Positions 24,921 to 33,798 of a stretch of DNA of 64,000 bases are shown here, piece after piece. The notes beneath the pieces were generated by a model that was not told the DNA's origin, ran no database searches, and saw only the letters and a program-made list of their open reading frames with translations. Position 1 is the first letter of the stretch; the number at the start of each line of letters is the position of its first letter. The stretch lies in assembly GCF_040049195.1 (NCBI RefSeq), contig NZ_JBDZDL010000006.1. One strand, 5' to 3'. Made by a program: the position numbers and the translations under genes. The DNA is from NCEH01 sp040049195. GTDB lineage: Bacteria; Pseudomonadota; Alphaproteobacteria; Rhizobiales; Xanthobacteraceae.

Positions 24921-26746
24921 TTATAGAGCGGCAGCAGGCCCGTGGGCAGCGTCCCGAGGGCCGAACCCGGCGCGCCGTTGAGCGCCCGGTCGATGCCCGC
25001 GCCCGCAGTCCGCTCGTTGACGGTGAGGCCGGGCTGCAGCGCCATTGCCGAGGACACGTTGAGCGTGACCGCATTGGTGCCATAGGCGAGACCGGCGGAG
25101 AAGAAGGTGGGCAGGCCCGATGTGTCCAGATTCGCGAAGGAGCCGGTTGCGCCATCGCTCGCGGTGAGGACGGTATAGCTCTTCTGCAGGCCGCCAGTGC
25201 CGGCGAAGGCGGCGGCGAGTGTGCCCCCGAGCCGTGCCGCGCCGGTCACGTCCAGCCGGTCGGCGGCGGCGCCATCCACCCGCAGGGCGAGCGTGCCGGC
25301 CGAGGTCTGAACGAACACGCCGCTCATCTGATGGGCGACGCCCGCGCCGGCGCTGCTGATGCCGAGCCACCCGCTGTTTTCAAAGCGTGCCTGGGGGCCC
25401 GCGTTGAACATCACGCGTCCGTCGATCACGCCGGTATTGACCACCATGGTCCCTGAGGCGTCGGCGCCGGCGGTAATGGCATTCGCCCCGGGAGCTGCGG
25501 TGATGCGCCCGGCATTCAGCAGCGTGCCATCGAGGCCGTTCAGCTGAACGCCGCTCGCGCCCGCGCCCGTCACGGTGACGGAGCCGTTATTGGTGACCAC
25601 CCCGTAGGTGTCCGCCTTTATGCCGATGGCGTTCGCGCCCGAAACGAGGATCGATCCGTCATTGACGATATCATCGCCGCTGATGCCCGAAATACCTGTC
25701 CCACCGGCCTGGGACACGGTCAGCGCCCCCGTATTCCGGATCGGGTTATAGACTCCCGGAACGGTGACGAAGTAATTCATCATGCCGTCCGCACCAAGAT
25801 AGAATCCCACGGCGTTGCCGGCATAGATGGAATCGATCGAGGTGGTGGTGGAACCGGGAACGTCGAGCTCGGTCCATTGCGTCGAGCCGTCGGCGTTGAT
25901 GTGCAGGATGGCGGCGTGGGCGCCGCCCTGGGCGTCCATCCAGTCGGCGGCGAGATTGTATTCGCCATTCCGCCCACCGCCCGTCACGCCCTGGAAATGG
26001 GTCGTGATGGCGCCGGGATGATCATAAGTGGTGAAGGTATTGGTCTTGATGTCGTAAAGGTATCCGTGCTCGGCGTTCAGCCCCAGCGGATCGGTATAGC
26101 CGCCGGTCACCTTGTCGCCATAGATGCCGTAGGCGGTGGTCACGACGGCGCCCGGGCCGGACAATGGCGTATAGGACTTGCTCACGGCATTATAGATGAA
26201 GGCGCCGGCACCGCCCTGCGTGGTATCGTAATTGCCCACGATATTATTGCCGAACTGGCTGTGCGGAATGGTGTTCGCCACCGTCGCGCCAGTCGCGGAA
26301 GGATAAACGATATTGGTATATTGCGCCCCCGGCGCAGCAGCGGCATCAAAGAGATACCCGATGTTTCCCGAGCCGGACGTTGTTTTGTAGGAGCCGACGA
26401 CGCGGAAGATCCCGTCCGGCGAACCGAAGGTGGGGCCATACGGCAGGGCGGTATAGGCGCCGGGATAATTGACGCCGTTGGCCGTGGATGTGGGGATTGA
26501 GACCCATGTCTGCGTGTCCGTGCGGTAGAGAATGCCGCCCGAAGCGCCACCGCCGCCCGGGATGACATAATTGCCGACAATATTGGCGCCGCGAATACCC
26601 GTGAAATTGGCCTCGGCAACCGGATAATCCAAGTTGATGTAGGTGAGATTCGAGCCCGCCCAAACCGATCCGCTTCCGATCGTAGCAGGAACTATAAAAG
26701 TGACGCTGCTGTACAACAGCCGAATCCACGAAGCGTGCCGCTTCAT
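23792..26746 (-). CDS. Autotransporter 2 (type Va), tandem paralogue
   Basis: A 984-residue autotransporter in the same layout as its neighbour. A signal peptide is followed by propeller-like repeats (GANIVGNYVIPGG, FGNNIVGNYDT, YGDKVTGGYTDP, YAGNAVGFYLGA), beta-helix-like repeats (IVNDGSILVSG, VVTNNGSVTVTG, LLNAGRITAAPG) and a beta-barrel ending in WRF. The passenger resembles that of autotransporter 1 along its length but differs at many positions, while the barrel is nearly identical. The ATG at 26746 (MKRHASW) is preceded by GGAGGGGAAGG. An earlier ATG is in frame. It is not tightly linked to thrS. Confidence 0.9.
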   Translation of the reverse strand: MKRHASWIRLLYSSVTFIVPATIGSGSVWAGSNLTYINLDYPVAEANFTGIRGANIVGNYVIPGGGGASGGILYRTDTQTWVSIPTSTANGVNYPGAYTALPYGPTFGSPDGIFRVVGSYKTTSGSGNIGYLFDAAAAPGAQYTNIVYPSATGATVANTIPHSQFGNNIVGNYDTTQGGAGAFIYNAVSKSYTPLSGPGAVVTTAYGIYGDKVTGGYTDPLGLNAEHGYLYDIKTNTFTTYDHPGAITTHFQGVTGGGRNGEYNLAADWMDAQGGAHAAILHINADGSTQWTELDVPGSTTTSIDSIYAGNAVGFYLGADGMMNYFVTVPGVYNPIRNTGALTVSQAGGTGISGISGDDIVNDGSILVSGANAIGIKADTYGVVTNNGSVTVTGAGASGVQLNGLDGTLLNAGRITAAPGANAITAGADASGTMVVNTGVIDGRVMFNAGPQARFENSGWLGISSAGAGVAHQMSGVFVQTSAGTLALRVDGAAADRLDVTGAARLGGTLAAAFAGTGGLQKSYTVLTASDGATGSFANLDTSGLPTFFSAGLAYGTNAVTLNVSSAMALQPGLTVNERTAGAGIDRALNGAPGSALGTLPTGLLPLYNLTASQLPAALKGLSGEAYASEQSVLIGDGIYGREAILGRLRQSAYAGQAGAMGALAYGGPAALSYAGPDAAAAQPAPSTALGALAYATKAPAAAPAPSAGPTTIWAQGFGGWTTLDGNGNASSVSESIGGVVSGADIRAGDWRFGAALGYSQSNANVDAVASSTEVNSMLLALYAGTSAGPWNLRLGASYAFNQIDATRTVVLPGAVQQASAQYDGGTAQVFGEVGYGFAVQSVALEPFAGLAWVQLNTDSFAESGLVAPLSGASASAGVGYSSLGLRAATSIALSNGMVLAPHASAAWQYAFGDVDPTAQLAFRGLTGSNFTVGGVPLAQNTALLEVGADLNLSAQARVGLSYVGQFADGVTTNAFQANLAWRF

Positions 26747-26875
26747 TGCCTTCCCCTCCGCACCATCTTTTTCAAGAAGAAAAAAGATTCCCAAAGTCAC
26801 TATATGGACTGGGAGGGGGAGGAAAACGGATCCCTGCTATTCGGCCAAAAAAAGCCAGGGTCTGCAGGGGACCTT

Positions 26876-26904
26876 GGGTGAGCCGGGCATCGCGCGGCTC
26901 ACCC
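26876..26904 (-). terminator. Hairpin after thrS
   Basis: A perfect ten-base-pair stem, GGGTGAGCCG / CGGCTCACCC, starting 13 bases beyond the thrS stop on the leftward strand. A run of seven T (leftward strand) follows about 25 bases further on, at 26847-26853. It is probably the thrS terminator and insulates the autotransporter genes. Confidence 0.55.
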
Positions 26905-26916
26905 CGGCGCGTTGTT

Positions 26917-28878
26917 TCAGGCCAATTTGCGCTGCAGGTCCGGAGGCATCGCCTCGTTGGCGAGAAGCGCGAGCGCGTCGTCCAGAGGCAGGACGGTCTG
27001 CTCGTTGGAGCCCAGCCGACGGATGGAAACCGTGCCTTCGGCCGCCTCCTTCTTGCCGGCCACCAGCAGCACCGGCACCTTGGCCAGCGAATGCTCGCGC
27101 ACCTTGTAGTTGATCTTCTCGTTGCGAATGTCCTTTTCCACCCGCAAGTCGCGCGCCCGCGCCGCTGCCGTCACCTCGGCAGCATAATCGTCGGCCTCGG
27201 AGGTGATGGTCGCCACCACGACCTGCACCGGGGCGAGCCAGAGCGGGAAATGGCCCGCGAAATGCTCGATCAGAATGCCGGTGAAGCGCTCCATGGAGCC
27301 GCAGATGGCGCGATGGATCATCACCGGCGTCTTCTTCTGCCCGTCGGTGTCGACATAGAAGGCGCCGAAGCGCTCCGGCAGGTTGAAGTCCACCTGGGTG
27401 GTGCCGCACTGCCATTCGCGGCCGATGGCATCGCTCAGGGTGTATTCAAACTTCGGGCCGTAGAACGCGCCCTCCCCCGGCAGAATACCGGTCCTGATCT
27501 TGCCGCCGGACTGCTCCTCAATCTGCTTGAGGACGCGCATCATCACGTCCTCCGCATGATCCCACACCGCATCCGAGCCGACGCGCTTTTCCGGGCGCGT
27601 GGAGAGCTTCACGATGATCTCATCGAAGCCGAAATCGGCATAGGTGGAGAGGATCAGATCGTTGATCTTCAGGCATTCGGCCGCCATCTGCTCTTCGGTG
27701 CAGAAGATGTGCGCATCGTCCTGGGTGAAGCCGCGCACGCGCATCAGCCCGTGCAGCGCGCCCGAGGGCTCGTAGCGGTGCACGGCGCCGAACTCGGCGA
27801 GGCGCAGCGGCAGGTCGCGATAGGATTTCAGCCCGTGCTTGAAGATCTGCACGTGGCCGGGGCAATTCATGGGCTTCAATGCGAACACGCGCTCGTCCTC
27901 CGTATCGTCGCCGGCGGACTGCACCTTGAACATGTTCTCCTTGTACCAACCCCAATGGCCCGAGGTCTCCCACAAAGACTTGTCGAGCACCTGCGGGGCA
28001 TTCACCTCGGCATAATCCACCTTCAGGCGGCGGCGCATGTAGGCGACGAGGTTCTGGAACAGATTCCAGCCCTTGGCGTGCCAGAACACCGTGCCGGGCC
28101 CCTCCTCCTGGAAGTGGAACAGGTCCATCTCCCGGCCGAGCCGGCGATGGTCCCGCTTTTCCGCTTCCTCCAGGCGATGGAGATAGTTGTCCAGTTCGCC
28201 CTGGTCGTGCCAGGCGGTGCCGTAAATGCGGGTCAGCATGGGATTGTTGCTGTCGCCGCGCCAATAGGCGCCGGCCACCTTCATCAGCTTGAAGGCGTTG
28301 CCCACCTTGCCGGTGGAGGGCATGTGCGGGCCGCGGCAGAGATCAAACCATTCGCCCTGCTTGTAGATTTTCAGGTCCTGGCCCTCGGGAATGGCGTCCA
28401 CCAATTCCACCTTGAAGGCCTCGCCCTTCTCGGCGAACACGCGCTTGGCCTCCTCGCGGGACCAGACCTCCTTGGTGAACGGGCGATCCTTCGCGATGAT
28501 TTCGCGCATCTTCGCCTCGATCTTCGGCAGATCGTCGGTGGTGAAAGGCTCATTTCGGGCGAAATCATAATAGAAGCCGTTCTCGATCACCGGACCGATG
28601 GTGACCTGCGTGCCGGGATAGAGGCTCTGCACCGCTTCGGCGAGCACATGGGCCGCGTCGTGGCGGATCAGCTCCAGCGCGCGGGGGTCGTCGCGGGTGA
28701 CGATCTGGATGCGGGCATCCTCGAGTATGGGATCGGCGAGGTCGGTCAACGTTTCATCGAGGATGATCGCGACGGACTTCTTGGCCAGCGATTTGGAAAT
28801 GGCGGCCGCAACGGCGGCACCCGTGGTTCCGGCGGCGAACTCGCGCTGGGCGCCATCGGGGAAAGTCAAGGTAACCAT
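26917..28878 (-). CDS. thrS: Threonyl-tRNA synthetase
   Basis: A 653-residue class II synthetase that charges tRNA-Thr. Domains in order are an N-terminal TGS domain (MVTLTFPDGAQREFAAGTTG), the editing/second-additional domain (HVLAEAVQSLYPGTQ, IENGFYYDF), the catalytic core with the zinc cysteine in MNCPGHVQIF, and motif regions such as RVRGFTQDDAHIF. The C-terminal anticodon-binding domain has LAPVQVVVATI. I chose the ATG at 28878, which gives the exact family N-terminus. Upstream in-frame sequence is not part of the family. Confidence 0.97.
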   Translation of the reverse strand: MVTLTFPDGAQREFAAGTTGAAVAAAISKSLAKKSVAIILDETLTDLADPILEDARIQIVTRDDPRALELIRHDAAHVLAEAVQSLYPGTQVTIGPVIENGFYYDFARNEPFTTDDLPKIEAKMREIIAKDRPFTKEVWSREEAKRVFAEKGEAFKVELVDAIPEGQDLKIYKQGEWFDLCRGPHMPSTGKVGNAFKLMKVAGAYWRGDSNNPMLTRIYGTAWHDQGELDNYLHRLEEAEKRDHRRLGREMDLFHFQEEGPGTVFWHAKGWNLFQNLVAYMRRRLKVDYAEVNAPQVLDKSLWETSGHWGWYKENMFKVQSAGDDTEDERVFALKPMNCPGHVQIFKHGLKSYRDLPLRLAEFGAVHRYEPSGALHGLMRVRGFTQDDAHIFCTEEQMAAECLKINDLILSTYADFGFDEIIVKLSTRPEKRVGSDAVWDHAEDVMMRVLKQIEEQSGGKIRTGILPGEGAFYGPKFEYTLSDAIGREWQCGTTQVDFNLPERFGAFYVDTDGQKKTPVMIHRAICGSMERFTGILIEHFAGHFPLWLAPVQVVVATITSEADDYAAEVTAAARARDLRVEKDIRNEKINYKVREHSLAKVPVLLVAGKKEAAEGTVSIRRLGSNEQTVLPLDDALALLANEAMPPDLQRKLA

Positions 28879-29021
28879 GCTTCTTCTCCTGCCCACTCCT
28901 GCGTACCCCGCAGGTAGGCTCTTGTTGAAGGGGCCTCCTCTAGGCCGCCCGGCGCGCGCCGTAAAGGGCGAAGCCGGTGCGAGGCTTGCCGGCCCCGGAG
29001 GATGGGCCGGCAGATCCGCCC

Positions 29022-30257
29022 CTAGGGCGCCGCCTTCGGCAGGTCCGCGCAATTGCCGGTGGCGGGCGCGCCGGCGAAGCGATCCGCGAGGAAAGCGAGC
29101 GCGTCCGGGGCACCGGCGGCCATGACGCCGTCATGATCGCGGCCGGGGAATGTCTTGTAGGTCACGACATTTCCCTTGGCGCAGAGATCGCGCACCGAAG
29201 CGTCCGTATCCTGCGGTCGCACGGTCACGTCGGCGGTTCCCTGCATCACCAGCGTGGGCACGGAAATGGCGAGCGTGCCGGGCTCATTCTGTGCGGCCAT
29301 CTTCAGGAAGGCCGCAAGGTCGGGATTCGCCAGGAACTGATCCTTCGCGATGGCGGTGGCCCAATAGCTGTGGGTCAGGGCCTGGGTCATGCAGCCTTGC
29401 TGAAGCTCGGCCAGATACGGCTGCGCCTGCGCGGTCAGGATGCGGCCGATGTCGATGGCCGTGTCCGTGGTGGCGTAGGACTGCAGCGTATACAGCACGT
29501 AGGGCAGCGCAAGCTCCACCTTTCCGGATGCGCGCACCGCCGCGAGCCGATCGGCGATATGGGTGCCCGGCGCCATGGCGACATTGCCGACAAGCTGCAG
29601 CTCGGGGGCGTAAGACGGCCCCTCGGCGGCGGTGAACAGATCCGCCTGGCCGCCTTGCGAGTGGCCCATGACCGCGTATTTCGGCCCGATCTCCGGCTCC
29701 AGCACGCGCGCGGCACGCAGCATGTCGAGGGCATTCTTGCCGTTCGGCACGCCCTGGAGAAACGGGTGGAAGCCCGCGACGCCCAAGCCCTGATAATCGG
29801 TCGCGACCACCGCATAGCCCTTGGCGACGAACGGATCCAGCAACGCCCGGATATCGGCAATATAGCCGTGCTCCGGCCCCTCGGGCGTGTCGCGAGAGGG
29901 GCCGCAGATGGCTGCAAGGCCGGTGGTGCCGTGGGTCCAGGTGATCACCGGCCAGCCGCCCGCGGGCGCCGTTCCCTTCGGGATCGCGATGGTCCCGGAC
30001 ATCGCGACCGGCTGGCCTGCGGGATCGACGGAGCGATAGAGCACCAGCAGATTGCGCGCCGCGCTCGGCAGCGCCATCGTGCCCGAAAGCGCACGCACCC
30101 AGATCGGGGAACCAGCTGGGCCTTCCGGCAACGGAGCGGGTGGCACATAGAAGGCATCGGCCGCCGGCCCCTGCTGGACCGCCAACGCGCCGCCGGCGCA
30201 ACCGACCAGTGCCGACAGGCTCAGGGCGATGCTGAACAAGAAACCGCGTGTCTTCAC
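29022..30257 (-). CDS. Secreted lipase-type alpha/beta hydrolase
   Basis: A 411-residue exported hydrolase of the secretory lipase (LIP) type. The nucleophile serine is in MGHSQGGQAD. The acid and histidine are probably in MQGTADVTVRPQDTD and PGRDHDG. Before them lie the IPKGTAPAGGWPVITWTHGTTG segment and ATDYQGLGVAG. I prefer a GTG start at 30257 (giving MKTRGFLFSIAL), with GGGGAG upstream; a far upstream ATG adds unlikely sequence. The signal contains LVGC, so it may be a lipoprotein. The natural ester is unknown. Confidence 0.85.
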   Translation of the reverse strand: MKTRGFLFSIALSLSALVGCAGGALAVQQGPAADAFYVPPAPLPEGPAGSPIWVRALSGTMALPSAARNLLVLYRSVDPAGQPVAMSGTIAIPKGTAPAGGWPVITWTHGTTGLAAICGPSRDTPEGPEHGYIADIRALLDPFVAKGYAVVATDYQGLGVAGFHPFLQGVPNGKNALDMLRAARVLEPEIGPKYAVMGHSQGGQADLFTAAEGPSYAPELQLVGNVAMAPGTHIADRLAAVRASGKVELALPYVLYTLQSYATTDTAIDIGRILTAQAQPYLAELQQGCMTQALTHSYWATAIAKDQFLANPDLAAFLKMAAQNEPGTLAISVPTLVMQGTADVTVRPQDTDASVRDLCAKGNVVTYKTFPGRDHDGVMAAGAPDALAFLADRFAGAPATGNCADLPKAAP

Positions 30258-30372
30258 CGGGCGACTCCCCCGACCGAGGCATGGAGGAAGCGGCATAGCC
30301 CATCCGCGCAGCCAAGGTGTGACCGGAAACAAAATACCCCTCCCGCCCACCTGCCCATCCCGTCAAATCGCC

Positions 30373-30666
30373 TCAGCCCGGCGGCTGGCGCCAGATTCCA
30401 TAGCGCCATGGCCGGTGCCAGCGCGCACCGGCGGGCAGGCATTGGGGCACGGGATCGAAGCCCGAGCCGCCCCAGGGATGGCAGCGGCACAGCCGCGCCG
30501 CCCCCATCCAGCCGCCCGCCCAGGCGCCGTGACGGGAAATCGCCTCGTCGGCATATTCCGAGCAGGTGGGCAGATAGCGGCATTGCCGCCCCATGAAGGA
30601 AGAAAGCGTATAGCGATAGAACAGGATCGGAGCGCGCAAGATCAGGCGCGGCAGGCGCGTGACCAT
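30373..30666 (-). CDS. yidD: Membrane protein insertion efficiency factor YidD
   Basis: A 97-residue protein with the characteristic cysteine-rich signature: RYTLSSFMGRQCRYLPTCSEYADEAI, then RLCRCHPWGGSGFDPVP (read in two parts). YidD is a small inner-membrane-associated protein thought to help YidC insert membrane proteins. The ATG at 30666 gives the usual length. A longer frame to 30828 is open but lacks family resemblance. It is transcribed away from the acid phosphatase gene and is not next to rnpA, rpmH or yidC, its usual neighbours in many bacteria. Confidence 0.93.
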   Translation of the reverse strand: MVTRLPRLILRAPILFYRYTLSSFMGRQCRYLPTCSEYADEAISRHGAWAGGWMGAARLCRCHPWGGSGFDPVPQCLPAGARWHRPWRYGIWRQPPG

Positions 30667-30778
30667 AGTGCCGATGCGGAACGCAAGGGACGGATGCTCG
30701 ATGACATCTTTATGTCGTCGATTCCATGGGAGAGAAGCCGTAAGGCTGGGTCGCCCGGCTTTACGCGGGGACTGTTTC

Positions 30779-31552
30779 ATGACCATACGTAAATTTACCT
30801 TCGCCCTACTGGCACTGTCTACCTTCATGGCTTCCGGGGCGTTCGCTGGTGACGAACCCTATGTGCGTCTCGACCAGGTGGACCTCACCCGCATCCTGGC
30901 CCCCGCGCCGGCGGCCGATTCTCCCGCGGCGCGCGAGGACATCAAGATCCTTCTGGACATCCAGTCCGTGCGCACGCCGGACCTGGTGGCCCTCGCGAAT
31001 GCCGACGTGGATCGCACCCTCTCGCGGTTTTCCGAGGTGATGGGCGCCGACCTCTCCAAGGAGAAGGCGCCGCTCGCCAACGCCCTGGTGGACAAGGCCT
31101 GGGCGAACGCCCGGCCGATCGTCGATGCCGCAAAGGCCTATTGGAAGCGCACCCGCCCCAATCTGGCGAATGCCGACATCAAGCTCGTGGTCCCTGCCGA
31201 GACCACTCCCTCCTATCCCAGCGGCCACGCGACCTACGGCACCCTCACGGCCATCATCCTGGCGAATATGGTGCCGGAGAAGGCGACGGCAATCCATCTG
31301 CGCGGCATCGCCTTCGGCTTCTCGCGGCTGGTGGGCGGCATCCATTATCCCTCCGACGTGGAGGCGAGCCACATCGCCGGCGCGGTGATCGCGGCGCAGA
31401 TGATGGACAATCCGCAGTTCAACGCCGACCTCGCCAAGGCGACGACGGAAGTGCGCGGCCTGCTGGGCCTGCCGGCGCTGCCTTCCGCCCCTCCGCAGGC
31501 GGCGAATTCCAACATCCCGCAAGCACCGGCGGCTGCGGCCGCCGCGAAATAA
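30779..31552 (+). CDS. Class A nonspecific acid phosphatase (PAP2 superfamily), secreted
   Basis: A 257-residue periplasmic phosphatase with a signal peptide ending near AFAG (about residue 24). The three-part PAP2 signature is complete: Lys123 to Arg126-Pro127 in KRTRPN, PSGH at 147-150, and SR (182-183) followed by His189 and Asp193 in SRLVGGIHYPSD. Such enzymes strip phosphate from many organic esters. The ATG at 30779 gives a clean signal peptide; an earlier in-frame start would put 40 irrelevant residues in front. An alanine/proline-rich tail follows the catalytic domain. Confidence 0.92.
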   Translation: MTIRKFTFALLALSTFMASGAFAGDEPYVRLDQVDLTRILAPAPAADSPAAREDIKILLDIQSVRTPDLVALANADVDRTLSRFSEVMGADLSKEKAPLANALVDKAWANARPIVDAAKAYWKRTRPNLANADIKLVVPAETTPSYPSGHATYGTLTAIILANMVPEKATAIHLRGIAFGFSRLVGGIHYPSDVEASHIAGAVIAAQMMDNPQFNADLAKATTEVRGLLGLPALPSAPPQAANSNIPQAPAAAAAAK

Positions 31553-31578
31553 CCGCGCGGGCCGAACGAAACGCACGC

Positions 31579-31600
31579 GAACGGGCGCAAGCGCCCGTTC
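31579..31600. terminator. Bidirectional hairpin between phosphatase and Fe-S scaffold genes
   Basis: GAACGGGCGC / GCGCCCGTTC pair perfectly over ten bases around a central AA. The hairpin lies 26 bases after the rightward phosphatase stop and reaches into the stop codon of the leftward scaffold gene. It therefore probably ends both transcripts. Confidence 0.55.
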
Positions 31601-32060
31601 AGCTCTCCGCCGTCGCCTCGCGCGCGGCGCCGGCCTTGGCCTCGATCTGGTCGATGGCGTCCACCACCGCGTCGAAGGTCAGCAAGGTGGAAGCGTGGCG
31701 CGCCTTGTAGTCGCGCACCGGCTCCAGCACTTCCAGTTCGGCCCAGCGGCCGGCGGGCGGCGGGCCGTTCTCCTTCAGCATCTTGCGCATGGTCTCGCGC
31801 AGCGCGCGCAATTCGGCGACGCTCGACCCCACCACATGGCGGGCCATGATGGAGGAGGAGGCCTGCCCGAGCGCGCAGGCGCGCACCTCATGGGCGAAAT
31901 CGCTCACGGTGTCGCCCTCAAGCGCCACATCCACGGTCACGGTGGAGCCGCACAGCCGCGAATGGGCGGTGGCGCTGGCCTGGGGCTGCGCCAGCCGGCC
32001 GATGCGAGGGATATCGGCGGCATAGCCCAGGATACGGGTATTATAGACGTCGTTGATCAT
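31599..32060 (-). CDS. Iron-sulfur cluster scaffold-like protein (IscU/NifU-N fold)
   Basis: A 153-residue protein of the IscU/SufU/NifU N-terminal fold. Two of the usual ligand cysteines are present: RLCGST near residue 36 and RACALGQAS near residue 63. In IscU a third cysteine follows a histidine; here the corresponding place reads YKARHAST, so the histidine is kept and the cysteine is replaced by alanine. It may hold a cluster differently or act in cluster handling rather than assembly. It diverges from folE, a common arrangement in Hyphomicrobiales as I recall it. No iscS or suf genes are adjacent. Confidence 0.82.
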   Translation of the reverse strand: MINDVYNTRILGYAADIPRIGRLAQPQASATAHSRLCGSTVTVDVALEGDTVSDFAHEVRACALGQASSSIMARHVVGSSVAELRALRETMRKMLKENGPPPAGRWAELEVLEPVRDYKARHASTLLTFDAVVDAIDQIEAKAGAAREATAES

Positions 32061-32407
32061 CGTGCGATCCCGGCCGCCCCATGGCGGCGTCATCATCCAG
32101 CCCGCCCGCCCCGCCGCGCCCTGTAAAGGCGCGCTGCCATGCGGTTTGCGCGGCACGCTCAAGCAAAAGCGCACTTTGCGTTGCTTGGTCGCCGTCTTAT
32201 ATAGTCCATGTGCGGCGCTGCGGAAGACGCAGGCGCCTGATTGCGGAACACGAGCCCCAGGGCAGCGGCGTTTCGCGCCAAACGGACGGCAAGGCCGCCG
32301 CCGGGGCTTCCGGTGGGGCGCGGAAGATGAGGATCCGCGCATGCGTAGCCGACACCGGTGACACTCTCGCCCGGACTTTATCCGCGGCGGGTCGAACGGA
32401 GTTGGGT
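32061..32407. promoter_or_regulatory. Divergent promoter region of Fe-S scaffold gene and folE
   Basis: About 350 bp without a convincing gene. A rightward sigma-70-like promoter can be proposed: TTGCGT at 32176-32181 and TATAGT at 32200-32205 with an 18-base spacer. The frame upstream of the folE ATG stays open but codes for low-complexity, arginine- and serine-rich sequence with no family match. Confidence 0.35.
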
Positions 32408-33124
32408 ATGGACGCGGTTGTCAAATTGTTGCGGGCGCAGGCCGAGAACGAGGCCAAGGCCCGCAAGCATGTGAAACATCTCCAGGCGCAAGCCAAACGG
32501 CACGACGAGAACGACACCCCAACCGCTCCGGCGGAGCCGGCGCACGATCCCGCGCGCCCCTCCAAGCGCGAGGCGGAGGCCGCCGTGCGCACCCTGCTGG
32601 CTTATATCGGCGAGGACCCGGACCGCGAAGGCCTGCTGGAAACACCCCACCGGGTCGTGAAGGCCTATGGGGAATTGTTCTCCGGCTATCGCCACGACGC
32701 GGCCGAGGCGCTCGACCGCACGTTCGGCGAGATCGGCAATTTCGACGATTTCGTCCTGGTGCGGGACATTCCCTTCTATTCCCATTGCGAGCACCACATG
32801 GTGCCGTTCGTGGGCAAGGCGCATGTCGCCTATTTCCCGGTGGAGCGCGTCGTCGGCCTCTCCAAGATCGCGCGGGTGGTGGATATCTACGCCAAGCGCC
32901 TGCAGACGCAGGAGCGTCTGACCTCGCAGATCATCTCCGCCCTGGACGAGACGCTGAAGCCGCGCGGGGTGGCGGTGATGATCGAGGCCGAGCACATGTG
33001 CATGGCCATGCGGGGCATCACCAAGTCCGGCGTATCCACCATCACCAGCCAGTTCACCGGCGTCTTCCGCGACGACCCGGCCGAGCAGGTGCGCTTCATC
33101 ACTTTGGTGCGCGCCAAGGGCTGA
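32408..33124 (+). CDS. folE: GTP cyclohydrolase I
   Basis: A 238-residue enzyme that turns GTP into dihydroneopterin triphosphate, the first step of folate synthesis. The zinc and active-site motifs are clear: FYSHCEHHMVPFVG and HMCMAMRGI. GEDPDREGLLETPHRV and VVGLSKIARVVD add family support. The first ~55 residues are a charged, alanine/proline-rich extension not needed for the fold. The ATG at 32408 seems best, although a start nearer to the folded core cannot be excluded. hisI follows after 45 bp. Confidence 0.96.
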   Translation: MDAVVKLLRAQAENEAKARKHVKHLQAQAKRHDENDTPTAPAEPAHDPARPSKREAEAAVRTLLAYIGEDPDREGLLETPHRVVKAYGELFSGYRHDAAEALDRTFGEIGNFDDFVLVRDIPFYSHCEHHMVPFVGKAHVAYFPVERVVGLSKIARVVDIYAKRLQTQERLTSQIISALDETLKPRGVAVMIEAEHMCMAMRGITKSGVSTITSQFTGVFRDDPAEQVRFITLVRAKG

Positions 33125-33169
33125 GCAGCTGGCCCGCGTCCGTGGTGGCGCCGGCCCCTTGGAGTTTTC

Positions 33170-33655
33170 ATGAGCCTTGAGACCCCCGTCTTCGCGGCCA
33201 GCGCCGGCACGGCCGAGCTCGAGGAAGGCACGCGCCTGACGCCGCGCTTCGATGCCAACGGCCTCGTTACCTGCATCGCCGTGGACGCGGTGACGAATGA
33301 GGTGCTGATGCTCGCCTTCATGAATGAGGAAGCCCTCGCCCGCACCATCGAGACCGGCGAGGCGCATTATTACAGCCGCTCGCGCCAGAAGCTCTGGAAG
33401 AAGGGCGAAAGCTCCGGCCACACTCAAAAGGTGCTGGAGATCCGCGTGGATTGCGACCAGGACGCGGTGCTGCTGAAAGTTGAGATGGGCGGCACGGGCG
33501 CCGCCTGCCACACCGGCCGCCGCTCCTGCTTCTATCGCCGCGTGCCCATCGGCGGCAAAGCCTCGGCCGCCACGGCCCTGGAATTCACCGGAGACGAGCC
33601 GCGTTTCGATCCGAAGGCGGTCTATGGCGACCATTCCGGCCATTCCCACGATTAA
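33170..33655 (+). CDS. hisI: Phosphoribosyl-AMP cyclohydrolase
   Basis: A 161-residue enzyme of histidine synthesis that opens the purine ring of phosphoribosyl-AMP. The metal-binding motif is VDCDQDAVLLKVE, followed by CHTGRRSCFYRR. SRSRQKLWKKGESSGHTQ matches the N-terminal active-site region. It is the single-domain form with no HisE fusion. It follows folE closely on the same strand, so the two cyclohydrolases are probably co-transcribed. Confidence 0.96.
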   Translation: MSLETPVFAASAGTAELEEGTRLTPRFDANGLVTCIAVDAVTNEVLMLAFMNEEALARTIETGEAHYYSRSRQKLWKKGESSGHTQKVLEIRVDCDQDAVLLKVEMGGTGAACHTGRRSCFYRRVPIGGKASAATALEFTGDEPRFDPKAVYGDHSGHSHD

Positions 33656-33798
33656 GGATGTGTTGAACAGTGCGGGCGCAGCCTCGCGCCAGCCCCAGGG
33701 CGCACCGTGGCAAAGCCACGCTTCGGACATCAAACGCGGTTACAAGGGTTTGAGTCTCGGAGCTTGCCACCGGCACGCCGGCCGGTCGGAGGTCGCGC

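Noticed and set aside
21682..25456. Long rightward frames opposite both autotransporters
   Set aside because: They mirror the autotransporter genes, and the repeated part is simply the antisense of the duplicated barrel.
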